From assembly GCA_010094045.1 (NCBI GenBank), contig ML986607.1, forward strand, positions 244,588 to 308,587: a DNA stretch of 64,000 bases, written 5' to 3'. This DNA is from Lojkania enalia (lineage: Eukaryota > Ascomycota > Dothideomycetes > Pleosporales). The notes under the pieces were generated by a model, which worked only from the letters and a program-made list of their open reading frames with translations, made no database searches and had not been told where the DNA came from. Positions 1-9,800 of this stretch are shown piece by piece; the first letter of the stretch is position 1, and every line of letters begins with the position of its first letter. The translations under genes were made by a program, and so were the position numbers.

Positions 1-1071
1 AAATAGCGATTCCCTGTATACTAGCGAAAACTGCATTGAATCACCGCTTTCTCAAAGTTTCTACACCCCGTCTTGGTTTTGTGATTTCTGTGATGGCTTG
101 CCTAACTTTTGATATGTTCGTGTTTCTGTTGTACTCGAGACTTCCAATGTTCTCGTTCTCTCCTAATACGCTCGATAGAGGCGGGAGGGCGGGGGCAAGG
201 AAGAAGTGGATGGGGACGTTGAACGCAAAACGACATCCAGTTGACTAAATGCTTACCCCACTGCTTTATTACTCTCCTTATTTTACCTGGGACAGCCCAA
301 GTTCGGCCCGCATATATAGACAAACTCAATTTATATATCGACTCTTTGAGGGCTTTATTAAACTGATTCAACCCATTTTATTTATGATGGAGTAGTTTTA
401 CAAGAACTACAAACTAGTCCAGTCTAAGACTATTAGAATGAAAACTTGCAAGTAATTTAACGAGAAACTATTGATATTTGAGGGTTCTTGGAGCGCAGAT
501 GTGTGGTAGTAGACCATGTATGAACAGTTGATGCGCAAGTCGCCGGGTAATTTTAGCGGGACCTACAGACTGGTATTTGCGCACCACGAACGTCGGCCTA
601 GTTACCTCATGAATGAAACATGGGGCATAGATGAAGTATAACATGGCACAACACTACAATTTCTTGCAGCTGGGGGCAAACTGCGGGTATATTTAACGTG
701 GTCTAACTTGAGTAATTATTATTCATCCCTTTAGTACCCCGCACGCTACAGCTTCTCCCATCCTATCTCAATACGCACTCCACATCCGCACACTACCCCA
801 TCACAGCCTCTCATGTCTCAGAAACGGAGAATACCTCTCCAAACATAGATCAGAGTGTATCCCAAGCACCCACTTTACAGAAAACGGTGCGAACTAAATA
901 AGCGGCTGACATCAGAGATCGACGGATTCGTATACTTCGTGAATTACGCGTTCGAGGCCTGATCTTACGATTCTCGCACTGTTCCTATACGCATGTACGA
1001 GGCTAGCGTAAGCGTGCACACACGCATTCGAGACTTCGGGTTCGTAGGATGATCCTAAAAGTACTTTTCGC
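1..1071. other. Intergenic, no gene seen
   Basis: No open frame here looks like a protein and no RNA gene was recognised. A small perfect inverted repeat (GTAGTT/AACTAC, about 392-410) is present but is too short to interpret. Confidence 0.5.
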
Positions 1072-1300
1072 TGTGGTGAGAGGCGAATCTTGTCTCAGGG
1101 AGGGGGGATGAGGAACTGAACTGCTTGATTGCGGATAGCCAGCAGGCCATATTTATGTACATAGAAAGAAGGATATATCAGCTGATATCCGGCGCGATTT
1201 GATATCGTGCGACGGCATCCGATACAACCTGCAACCGGATAACTTGCTGCCGTATAGTAGTAGGGAATCGTACTCGGCAGACTCGCCAAATCCCTATCAC
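1072..1300 (-). repeat. Dispersed GATATC-box element, copy 1 (inverted, diverged)
   Basis: Read on the minus strand this stretch matches the elements at 29109-29312 and 58851-59055: a CTGCCGAG start, GATATC boxes (1184 and 1201), the palindrome ATATCAGCTGATAT (1175-1188), a TATA-like ATAAATA (1150-1156 on the complement), and a tail ending GAATC(C/G)CCTCTCACCACA-like at 1072. It is the most diverged copy: the regular 12-bp box spacing is largely lost, and about 70 bp in the middle differ. Flanking sequence is not shared, so this is a dispersed unit and not part of a large duplication. Confidence 0.75.
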
Positions 1301-1628
1301 ATTCGCTACTTGGCATTCCATATACCAACGCACAAAAAGAATACGCGGCGAGAGCGGAAGAGGGGAAACAAATACCCATTCTCTCAAACATTTCATTTTC
1401 GGAATAGTGCTAACATAACACAATACAATAATACGATGTAATGAATTTCCCTAGATCACTGCATGCGCAGCCATTAATCGAATGCCTCCTCCCAAAAATA
1501 AAAATACTCAAATATCATCCCAATCCGATCCCCGAGACTAGCAATAAACAATTAAAACAAAAAAAAAGTTTTCCTGATCCGACCACTCTATTCATTGTGT
1601 GCCTTCATGCTACTCAACTCGGCGGCGC
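1301..1628. other. Intergenic, 3' flank of the secreted repeat protein
   Basis: AT-rich stretch with A-runs, probably the 3' untranslated region of the minus-strand gene that follows. Nothing else is visible. Confidence 0.4.
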
Positions 1629-3011
1629 CTAGTACCCGGGCATCTCATAGCCGTTGTAGGGATGGTATCCGCCGGTGGGGATGGCGGTCGGGCTGGTGGT
1701 GCTGGGTTGCTCGGGGCAGTACTCGTACTTGGGATTGCAAGGCTCAGTCATCGAGGAGCTGGGGTACTCGGTTGTCGAGCTAGGCTGCTCGGGGCAGTAC
1801 TCATACTTCGGGTTGCAAGGCACAGAGGTGCTGCTGGAAGGAGTCGCCGTGGTGCTGGGCTGCTCGTGGCAGTACTCATACATCGGGTTGCAGGGTGCGG
1901 ACGTCGTGGACGGGTACTCGGTTGTTGAGGACGAGATGCCGGTGCTGTAGCTGATCACCGTGGTGGGCTCGCCACAGTACTCATACTTCGGGTTGCACGG
2001 CTCGGCAGTTGTGCTGGGATACTCCGTAGCAGACGAAGAGATGCCGGTGCTGTAGATTATCGAGCTAGTAGTTGAGCCGGGGCAGTATTCGTACTTGGGG
2101 TTGCAGGGCTTGTAGGTTGAGTAGCTGGAGTAGGAGCTTGAGACTGCGGTGCCGCTAGAGCTGTAGTAGCTAGAGCTGTAGCTGGTATTGCTGGATGGGT
2201 ATGGCGGGCCGTGGGTGGTATAGGTAGGAGGAGGAGTATAGGTTGGTGGTGGTGGGCAGTCATAGCCGTAGCAGGGAGTGTGCGAAGGCTCGTCAGGGGT
2301 ATATGTGGTGTGAGGAGGTTCTTCACAGCCATATCCATAACACGGAGTGTGTGGAGGCTCCTCGGGACTGTATGTGCTATGAGGCTCTTCGGGCGTCCAG
2401 GTACTATGCGGTGGTTCCTCGCAACCATAGCCATAGCAGGGGGTGTGGGGAGGCTCCTCAGGAGTGTACGTGCTATGAGGGGGCTCTTCCGGTGTCCATG
2501 TGTTGTGGGGAGGCTCCTCGCAACCATAGCCGTAGCAAGGCATGGTGTGAGGGGGCGGAGGAGGAGGATACGTCTCGCATGGCTGCGTTTCAGTAACAGT
2601 GACAGTATGACCAGGCTTGCCATAATCATATGTGACGGTTACGATATGGGTCGAAGTATCTGTTGAGACGTAGATGGAGGTTGAAGTCTCGATTTCCGTC
2701 TCAGTCTTTGTGTAGGTATACGTCCTTGTCTGGGTGGTGTGCTTGGTCTTTGTCGTGGTGCAAGTATCCGGCTCATACGTGCTTGACCATGGAGGGTACA
2801 AACTGGTTCCAGTGGGGTAAGTGGAGGGAGGGGGAGGCGGGTAACCAGTTCCAGTGCCAGGAGGAGAATGCGGATATCCAGTGGTAGTGGGGTATGGGGG
2901 GTACTCAGTTGCCTTTGATGACGGTGTGTGGATTGGATATCCCTCGTACTGAGGGAGAGCAGCAGCCAAGCCGGCAAGGGCAGAAAGTGCGAGAATGGCC
3001 TTGTTAGACAT
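1629..3011 (-). CDS. Secreted Pro/Thr/Ser-rich repeat protein with two families of two-cysteine repeats
   Basis: Single-exon 460-residue protein, not assignable to a named family. It starts with a clear signal peptide (about residues 1-19, hydrophobic core ILALSALAGLAAA) and then is rich in Pro, Thr, Ser and Tyr. A Thr-rich stretch (about 80-145) is a likely O-glycosylation region. Two cysteine repeat types follow: PCYGYGCEEPPH-like units (four, about residues 155-260) and PCNPKYEYC units (five, about 300-445). No C-terminal hydrophobic GPI signal is visible; the end is Tyr/Gly-rich. This composition suggests an extracellular or cell-wall protein. The two-cysteine repeats could cross-link, but that is inference. 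The start is the first Met, immediately before the signal peptide; the leader at 3012-3120 has no upstream in-frame Met needed. Confidence 0.85.
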   Translation of the reverse strand: MSNKAILALSALAGLAAALPQYEGYPIHTPSSKATEYPPYPTTTGYPHSPPGTGTGYPPPPPSTYPTGTSLYPPWSSTYEPDTCTTTKTKHTTQTRTYTYTKTETEIETSTSIYVSTDTSTHIVTVTYDYGKPGHTVTVTETQPCETYPPPPPPHTMPCYGYGCEEPPHNTWTPEEPPHSTYTPEEPPHTPCYGYGCEEPPHSTWTPEEPHSTYSPEEPPHTPCYGYGCEEPPHTTYTPDEPSHTPCYGYDCPPPPTYTPPPTYTTHGPPYPSSNTSYSSSYYSSSGTAVSSSYSSYSTYKPCNPKYEYCPGSTTSSIIYSTGISSSATEYPSTTAEPCNPKYEYCGEPTTVISYSTGISSSTTEYPSTTSAPCNPMYEYCHEQPSTTATPSSSTSVPCNPKYEYCPEQPSSTTEYPSSSMTEPCNPKYEYCPEQPSTTSPTAIPTGGYHPYNGYEMPGY

Positions 3012-3994
3012 GATGATTGGCTGATCCTAAACGATAGACTTGTAACGAAAGAATGGAGGGAGGCCGAACGAGTGGCACCGCCCAAGAAGTAAAGTCAAAG
3101 AAATATAGAAAAGAAAAGGAAATCCGAGTTGTGGTTGGAAGAATGATAAGATGAAGAGGGGATTGTACGGCCTCCATTATATATTGACACCAACATCACA
3201 GAATAATAGTCTATTCTGGTAATACGCCCATCATCGGGCCGGATATTAGCTCGTCAGCGCACGAGGCGCAATGCTGCCCCGCGTCTAAGGTTGAGGTGAG
3301 CTGAAGGCAGCGATCTATAGCTATCCGAACTGACAAAGCGTGCTATTGGTGAATGTTAGTAGGGGCTGAAAAGCTGACAATCTGAAACTTTGTATGCTCG
3401 TGAACGTAGGCAGATGATGTAGAGTTCTTTTTCCGCTCGGGAAGAAGTGTACTAGAACTGTAAAGCAATGCACTGAACGATGAACGATGGACACACGAAC
3501 ATGACGCTTACATTGTCTAGGGTTGATGGGGTCTCTATTGTCGGCGATATCCGTCTTACCGAATATAGATAGTTTGTACGCAATGCTATTTATCTTGGCG
3601 CATCCATGGTCTAGTTCTCATCGAGGAAGATATTTGAAATTCTCCGAATGGCGATGTTTAAGCAATTTTAATTAGTAGGCATATGAGACAGTCCGACTGC
3701 TGCATGTCGAGGCTGACATAAATTCCAGTGCATGGAGAACTCCGTTCCTCGAAGTTCTCGGCGCTAACACAGGCCATGTTGAGGCTCAATTGGCGAGCGT
3801 TGACACTATACCACATCAGCTTTAAATGGGCCTTTGGGGCGGTGCAAGCCAGCCCTTGGGTGCTGATCTCTGAGATTGGTAGATATCTGCTGCTGCGTGG
3901 AGGCGAAGCACTGCTTAGGCTTTTGGCAACAATTAATCCGGGCTGGGCGATGAGGATGCATACCCACCGAGAAGGATAGAGGTTGACTATTACG
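3012..3994. other. Intergenic, promoter side of the secreted protein gene
   Basis: Contains the upstream region of the minus-strand secreted protein gene. A TATA-like stretch (ATATAATGG on the complement, near 3176-3184) lies about 165 bp from its start codon. A short open stretch at 3728-3979 has no recognisable protein character. Confidence 0.4.
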
Positions 3995-4808
3995 CTACAG
4001 CTTTTTGATTTGCTTCCTTAATCGTGAAATCTCGCTTTCTTGCCTTCTCATTTCTCTGACGATAGTGGCCAGTTGAGGAATAGGTCCTTCGATTGCAGAT
4101 ACGAAGGAGGACTGTGCTTGGCGTAATGCGGATGGGACTAGAATCCCAAACCATCGCAGCGGATCGGAGCACGTGCTACTCTCACCAGAAGGCGCGTTGT
4201 TTACGCTCTCGTCCTCGTTCTCACTCTCGGACGAAGTGGCTGATACCTCAGAGTTATTTTCCTCTGTCGGTTTCCCCGAAGAGTTAGGTGGTGAAGACGC
4301 GGGCCCGGAAGCGGAGCTGGGGTCAAGCTTAGGGGCTGGAATCCTGAACGCAACCGCCGACCCTTTACTAATTGTGTTTCTAAAAATGTTAATTGAGTAT
4401 GACGCACTTAACAAGCGACAATAAGGGAAATTGTCGGGAGAAGAGTGAGAAATGCGACTTTCCGGTCGACGGGTGGCTGGCTTACACTTTCCTGAATGCT
4501 TGCATGCGCTCGTCGTAGTAGTCTTGCCCATAGCGAGAGTGAGATTGGTTGTTGAAGTTGGCTTGCGCCAGCGACAGGTAGCCCTAGAAGCATCTAAAGT
4601 TAGCAAATACGATGACGAACCTGAACGAGGTTGCTAATCTATCGCTTACAGAGGATAGGTTAGATGTCAGCTGCTGTTGAGCCTTCTGGTACTGATTCAG
4701 AGTGTTCAAATACCGCTCGAGTAAACTGTCGAGCTGGGAGATGAGGGCGTTCTTGCTAGGCGCCTCCATCACGGGGGCCGTATTAGGTTGAGTCCGCACC
4801 TCAGCCAT
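3995..4808 (-). CDS. VMA22: V-ATPase assembly protein VMA22 (CCDC115 family)
   Basis: Three exons on the minus strand: 4808-4650, 4583-4486 and 4379-3995 (642 nt, 213 residues). Splicing joins LTSNLSS to GYLSLAQANF, then YGQDYYDERMQAFRKV to NTISKG, which restores the family's signature regions. Introns start GTAAGC and end TAG. The N-terminus is a coiled-coil helix (ISQLDSLLERYL, residues 23-53). The middle is an acidic Ser-rich linker, and the C-terminal part contains LRWFGILVPSALRQAQ followed by a short coiled coil, the VMA22 C-terminal element. In yeast Vma22 acts with Vma12 and Vma21 in the ER to assemble the V-ATPase membrane sector. It lies head-to-head with SHY1, with start codons 205 bp apart. 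Family call is firm; exon borders are by eye. Confidence 0.88.
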
Positions 4809-5013
4809 CGCAGCTACGTTAGATTATACGGGAGACAACGAGAGCTTCGAATGGAATTGTAGGTTATAGGTAATGAAGTCGTGATGAAGGCGGTCTGGTT
4901 TTCAAGGTTCACAGCTGTGCCTCGGCCGCTAGTCCTCTTCAAGAAATTGCCAACCGAAACAATATCCACGATGAACACCAGATGAACATCTCCACCGCTC
5001 CACCCCCACCGCC
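4809..5013. promoter_or_regulatory. Shared divergent promoter, VMA22 / SHY1
   Basis: Only 205 bp separate the start codons of two divergently transcribed housekeeping genes, so their promoters must overlap. No TATA box was recognised. Confidence 0.5.
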
Positions 5014-6125
5014 ATGCCGAAACCGAATCCCTTCCTAACCTTCTTCCGCCGATATTACTCTCAGAATATCTTCAGAGCGCCATCCTTTGCTCGCCCACGA
5101 TCGCCTCTCCACCCACAATGCCTCCACCAACGTCTTCGCGCCCACCTGCAACACCACCAACTACAGTTCCGGCGACACGCCTCAGACGAGCACCAACCGC
5201 TTGATCCCAACTTCATCTCGATCCTCGACCGCCCCCCAAGGCTGGCGCGCGTAGGCAAAAAGCACGGCCCCGGTCTCATAGTCCTCGCCATAATTCCTGT
5301 AACAGCGTTCGTGCTCGGTTGCTGGCAGGTGCAGCGGCTAGGCTGGAAGACGGAGCTGATTGCGCGGTTCGAGGACCGGCTGACATTCCCACCACTGGAG
5401 TTGCCGTTGCGGATAGACCCGGACGCGATCAAGGATTTTGATTATCGGAAGGTGTGGGCGAGGGGCGTGTTAAGGCATGATCAGGAGATGTTGATTGGGC
5501 CGCGGATGCTGGACGGGGAGGAGGGGTATACGGTTGTCACACCGTTGGAGAGGGTGGATGAAAGGGGGAATAAGCACAAGATTTTGTGCTGTAGGGGATG
5601 GATAAATAAGAGCGCAGAGAAGCAGTGGTTTCGGAAGCAGCATGGTGCGCTGCCTGAAGGTGAAGTGGTGATCGAAGGGTTATTGAGGCTGCCGCCGAAG
5701 GGGAATATGTTCACACCAACTAATCATCCCGAGAAAGGCCAATGGTTCTTTCCAGATGTTCAGCAGATGGCGGAATATACCGGGAGCCAGCCTGTATGGG
5801 TGGAGGAGACTATGGGTGCGTTGTCATGGAGTGAAGTGAATTGATATGGGGTATCTAATGGTATAATAGTGCCGGATATGCTCGTGAACTATGAGAGAGA
5901 GCCAAAAGGTATTCCGATAGGAAGACCACCTGCGGTGAATCTCAGAAATAACCATACGCAATACATCTTCACGTGGTAAGTCGTCCCACCTGCCAAGTTC
6001 GAAATTAGTCCTAACTGATTAGGTATGCACTGAGCTTGGCAACCTCGGTCATGTTCTGGATGGTGGTGAAGAAGCCAATATCCGGAACTCAGGCAAGAGT
6101 AAGACACAGTGTCGACTGGTCGTAA
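5014..6125 (+). CDS. SHY1: SURF1/SHY1, cytochrome c oxidase assembly factor
   Basis: Exons 5014-5815, 5870-5975 and 6023-6125 (1011 nt, 336 residues). The N-terminus is basic, Ser/Arg-rich and fits a mitochondrial presequence. The first membrane span (about 88-105) is followed by the SURF1 hallmark GCWQVQRLGWK. The central intermembrane-space domain includes RKVWARGVLRHD and LCCRGWINK. Reading straight through the first intron would stop at 5844 and lose the second membrane span. Splicing at GTGCGT gives RNNHTQYIFTW, and the next intron leads into YALSLATSVMFWMVV, the expected C-terminal span. Length matches fungal Shy1. Role in the family: inner-membrane factor for Cox1 maturation in complex IV. 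Its stop lies 34 bp from the stop of the convergent CENP-T gene. Confidence 0.93.
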
Positions 6126-6159
6126 TCTGAAACGTCAGATATCTAGAACCAGTATGACA

Positions 6160-7801
6160 TCAGCCAGCCTCTTCCTCGATACTCTCCATACGCTTCCGCT
6201 TTTGCCCTTTTAATTTCGGGGCCGGGTGCATTCGGAGTTCCTGCAACAGCTCTCTGGGGAGCAATTTCTGAGCGAGAGAAAAGATTGTATTGTTGGATGT
6301 AATCTTTCGTTGCCTAGTCGAGCGGGTCAGATGTCTGATCCGACAGATGCAACATGTACACAGCTGTACAATAAATGTAAACTTGAAACATACCTTCTCA
6401 TCAGAGCAATAACATCCGATTCTTCGATAATTTTTCGCCCCGCATGTTGTGCGTAGACGGCAAGATCCTCGCCTATCTGCTCGAAGAAGAAATCCGTAGC
6501 TTTTACTAGAGCATCTAGTGTGTCATTTCCAATTTTGCCCTTGCTACCCTGAGCCTTGGCAAAACTGTTTGCAAGGCGCTTGACCACTGTTGGATTGAAC
6601 GAAGGGTATTCGTGGCCGCATCGGGAAATGTGGAGCTCTTTTCGTTGTCTGCGTGGGCGAATCTCGGCCGGGATAGGGCGCTCGGGAGAATGCGTCTGAA
6701 GGCTTCGATCTACTGCTGATACTTCTTCGCGGTAAGCCTGGAGGTCTTCGTCATCCTCTACGTGAGGATCCGACTCCCATCCGTCTTGCTCAAAACCTGC
6801 TATGGCGTCTTCTTCCTCTTCGTTCACTGCAGCATTGGATTCAACATCCTGGCCAGTATCATCTTCGAATTGTGCTCCGTCTTGTGCTATGTTCTGGGCC
6901 TGAGCTTGAATGCGCTGAGGTATCGTAAAACGAAAAGTTGGTTCATCTGGTTCATCAGTCTGCCCAAATACGCCGAGGCCAACTTCGCTGGAACGTCCCT
7001 CCCGTTGCCCTGTTAAAGTGCGTATCTCGGTCGTTGTATCATCCACCTCCTCCTGAATAGTGTCTTGGAGGATTTGGTCTGGATTAAGTGTTGGCCGTCG
7101 ATTGATAAATGTCCTATCAATTTCGAGTTCCTCCCCTCCCAGTCCTAGCTCACTGAGTCTTGCTGCGAACGTCATTCTGGGGTCCTCGCTAAGCGCACGA
7201 CGTCCAAATTCTAACGAATGTATTGTCTCTGTATCAACATCGTCTAGAAATTCAGGAAGAAGCGATTGTCGAGGCGGAGCTTCGTCGAAGCTGTTATCAT
7301 CATACATATCATCTAGCGGCATGGAAAGACGGGGAGCTGCTGGCTCAGGGTCATCTTCGACGTCGGGCAGGTCAAGGGCTGATTGTCGACGGCTATCTTG
7401 GACCTGCGGCGAGGATTTAATTGGTCTGGTCGTGGGCGCAAGAACTATTCAATGCAATATTAGCCTTTCGTTTGCAGATGAGTGTTTAGAAACCCACCTC
7501 TGCTTAAATCTCGTAGGATATCTCGGGGAGTCTCCCTCTGTATCCTTCCACTCCTTCGCCGATGGGCTCCGGGTGTCCGAGCAGCATTTGCGCGTTCCCT
7601 TAGCGCACGAATTGCATGAGGAGTAGTGGGGGCGGCTCTTCGAGCTGGGAATTGGCGCGGTCGTGCTCCGCTTCGAGGTGTTTGAGCTACGGTGCCTGGT
7701 GTTCTAATGACTATGTTGGGTGTACGTCGGCTTCCGGGGGTTGGGCCAGCACTAGAGGCGCGCTTAAAGGGAGTAGTTGGTCTTGGTGCAATACCTGCCA
7801 A
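6160..7801 (-). CDS. CENPT: Kinetochore protein CENP-T (Cnn1/Cnp20 type)
   Basis: Exons 7801-7498, 7444-6394 and 6313-6160 (1509 nt, 502 residues). The N-terminus (1-101) is basic with many TP/TPR sites (RRTPNIVIRTPGTVAQTP), as expected for the CDK-regulated Ndc80-binding arm. The middle is long and acidic. Residues about 370-451 form the CENP-T histone fold: YPSFNPTVVKRLANSFAK, DALVKATDFFFEQIGEDL and IEESDVIALMRR. The last exon supplies SLAQKLLPRELLQELRM, the family's conserved C-terminal helices; it would be missed without the intron at 6314-6393. CENP-T pairs with CENP-W and links centromeric chromatin to the outer kinetochore. The CENP-O subunit of the same inner kinetochore lies at 21981-22916. 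Confidence 0.92.
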
Positions 7802-8181
7802 TTGACGTAGCTACGATGCAATTTAGTCTAGGTATTTCTATTCTCATAGATCGAGTTCATACGCTGGTGTAGAGTGTTGTATTGCCTGTTCCTTCAGGGC
7901 CTTCCGAGTTTTGCGGGCTGGTGCGCGGCCGTTTACGCGCCGATTCAGACATTTCAGGGTGTGGATGTATCCTGGGCTGGCTTTGTAACCTTTGTCGCAG
8001 GAATATCAGGCTTCAAGGTGGTTGTTGATCGTCTTGCGGGCATTGAACGCGTCGCATTCCGTAAGCGCGCTAGCGCCTTTTGTTATCGATAAGACGCGGA
8101 GTGGTTCTCGAAATATTTTTGGGGCCGGCCGTTCACTTTGACCGTGCACGTTACATTTCACTTTCAAACATCAGCGACCCC
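7802..8181. promoter_or_regulatory. Divergent intergenic region, CENP-T / CMS1
   Basis: The 380 bp between two divergent start codons. No clear TATA box. An in-frame Met 102 bp upstream of the chosen CMS1 start exists (8080), but the preceding residues do not resemble the family, so the region is treated as leader/promoter. Confidence 0.45.
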
Positions 8182-9113
8182 ATGTCGGACTCGGAAGGCG
8201 AAGGGGGTGTCCCGCTTATTGATCCCGAGTTTGACATTACATCGGACTCGAAGAAGAGGAAGAGGGGTATTGAGCCTGAAGCAAGTAAGGAAAGCAGAAA
8301 AGCAGCCAAGAAGTCTAGACGAAAGGAAAGGAGGAAACAGAAACAGAAGGAGATAAATGAGGATGATTTGGATCAAGAATTAGGAGTCAATCGTGCTTTC
8401 GAGAGAATGGACTCGCAGCTACTCGCAGATTACATCAATGCTCGAACGAGGCTCTACGGAAAGGACTTGAGCAGCGTAGAGCTTGAAGATCGGTTCATTT
8501 CAGGTGCGTAACTACGGATGTAAGATTGAGTTCTTCTGACGGAGAGTGCAGCCCGGAATATTTTGGATAGTAATAGTTGGAGTGAACCACGTACACTCGA
8601 CAATTTGGCCGCCTTTCTTACGAAACAAAGTCAGAAATTGAAGCCAGCCCCAGCAGAATCCAAGGGAGCACCGCACACGCTGGTTGTTACGGCATCTGGA
8701 ATCAGAGCTGCAGACACGTTCAGAGCTCTCAAAGCCGGCTTACCTCAACAGGGAGTGAAAAACTCCAATGTTGCCAAGCTTTTCGCCAAGCACATAAAGC
8801 TAGCAGAACAAGTTGGGCTTCTCAAGAAAAACAAGTAGGTAGAACCTTCTCTCTACATAATGACTGCTGACAGAAGCCTAGGGTAGATTTCGGTGTGGGT
8901 ACACCTGAGCGATTATCTGCGTTGCTTGATCAAGGGGTCTTGTCAACGGCCAATCTGAGGCGAATCGTTATCGACGTTTCTTATATTGACCAGAAAAAGC
9001 GCGGTATTCTCGACATGAAGGAGCTTCATGAATCACTGATCAAGCTTCTTCTTCGCAAAGAGTTCATGGGTGATGACAAACAAGGCGGAAACAACTTATT
9101 AGTATTCTACTGA
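8182..9113 (+). CDS. CMS1: CMS1/CMSS1-like ribosome biogenesis protein
   Basis: Exons 8182-8503, 8552-8834 and 8882-9113 (837 nt, 278 residues). The acidic start MSDSEGEGG is followed by a Lys/Arg-rich nucleolar-type stretch (about 30-60, KKSRRKERRKQKQKE). The C-terminal half is the Cms1 fold, a reduced DEAD-box-helicase-like domain: HTLVVTASGIRAADTFRAL, KLFAKHIKLAEQV, VDFGVGTPERLSALLDQG and RRIVIDVSYIDQKKRGI. Both introns are short with GT-AG ends and splice in frame across FIS-ARNIL and NK-VDFGVG. Yeast Cms1 is a component linked to the small-subunit processome. The later start was chosen because the family begins with this acidic segment. Confidence 0.9.
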
Positions 9114-9315
9114 GTGATTCCTGAGAGAACTGAACGGGGATCACCAGTCGCATGGAGCCACACCCAATGTTTACATAGATCATAGCTGTGAGTGTCACTC
9201 CAGCCTTATTTCGCTTCAATTTACTGATTTGTTGGGGATTTCTTGTATGTAGTGTAGCGATACCCTGGGTAGCAAGACTGCCCTACCTTTTCGATTAATT
9301 CAGGGCTGACATACC

Positions 9316-9780
9316 TGGTCAATCAGAATTGCCGTGTTTACTTCCGAGCTTTCATCCGCGAACAGATGCGCATACGTTAGCAAAAGTTACCCCTCTGCTT
9401 TCGTTCCATAGCGTTGATGCTGCGCTTCGCTAATGGCTCTCGTTGGAGACATGCGTCAGACAGCAGTCATACATTATTCACAGGAATCTAGGGTCTTCCT
9501 AGTGGTGCGTCATTTCTACATGTGGATTCTGCACCGCATCTACTCTCTTTCGACGAAGCTGATCAACCACGAGTTTGTCGATATGTCAACGCGGACCATT
9601 ACGACGAGATGGCCAAAATCTGGAGTCTTCAGGTCTTCAAAGTCGTGGTTACCTTTGTTGATGTGCGTTTTAGGCAGGTTTCACGATATATTTCAGGTCC
9701 GTCTTGGTCTTAAGACACACGTGAAATTGACACTTCCATATTCCTTAAACTTCAGGCCGAGGAGAATAGGAGGCAGGTGA
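9316..9780 (+). other. Possible 3' part of an unidentified intron-containing gene
   Basis: Several short open segments bordered by GT-AG signals lie on the plus strand. A segment after TCTAG at about 9492 reads GLPSGASFLHVDSAPHLLSF and continues to RVCRYVNADHYDEMAKIW (about 9596-9640). Splicing at GTCTTC/TTTTAG and GTCCGT/TTCAG would give AGFTIYFRPRRIGGR and a stop at 9778-9780; skipping the first of these introns gives a different end at 9800. The segment looks protein-like, but I do not recognise the family and could not find a convincing start codon. It may be a real small gene, or a remnant. Confidence 0.3.
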
Positions 9781-9800
9781 GGGAAGAGCGGCAATTATAA

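Noticed and set aside
1700..2560. Regularly spaced repeats that could suggest a CRISPR-like array
   Set aside because: They are in-frame protein repeats of a eukaryotic gene.
2057..2666. Long open frames antisense or out of frame to the secreted repeat protein
   Set aside because: Repetitive codon use opens several frames; only the frame with the signal peptide and cysteine repeats makes sense.
5014..5844. SHY1 as a single 276-codon exon
   Set aside because: It would lack the second membrane span, which is encoded after two introns up to 6125.
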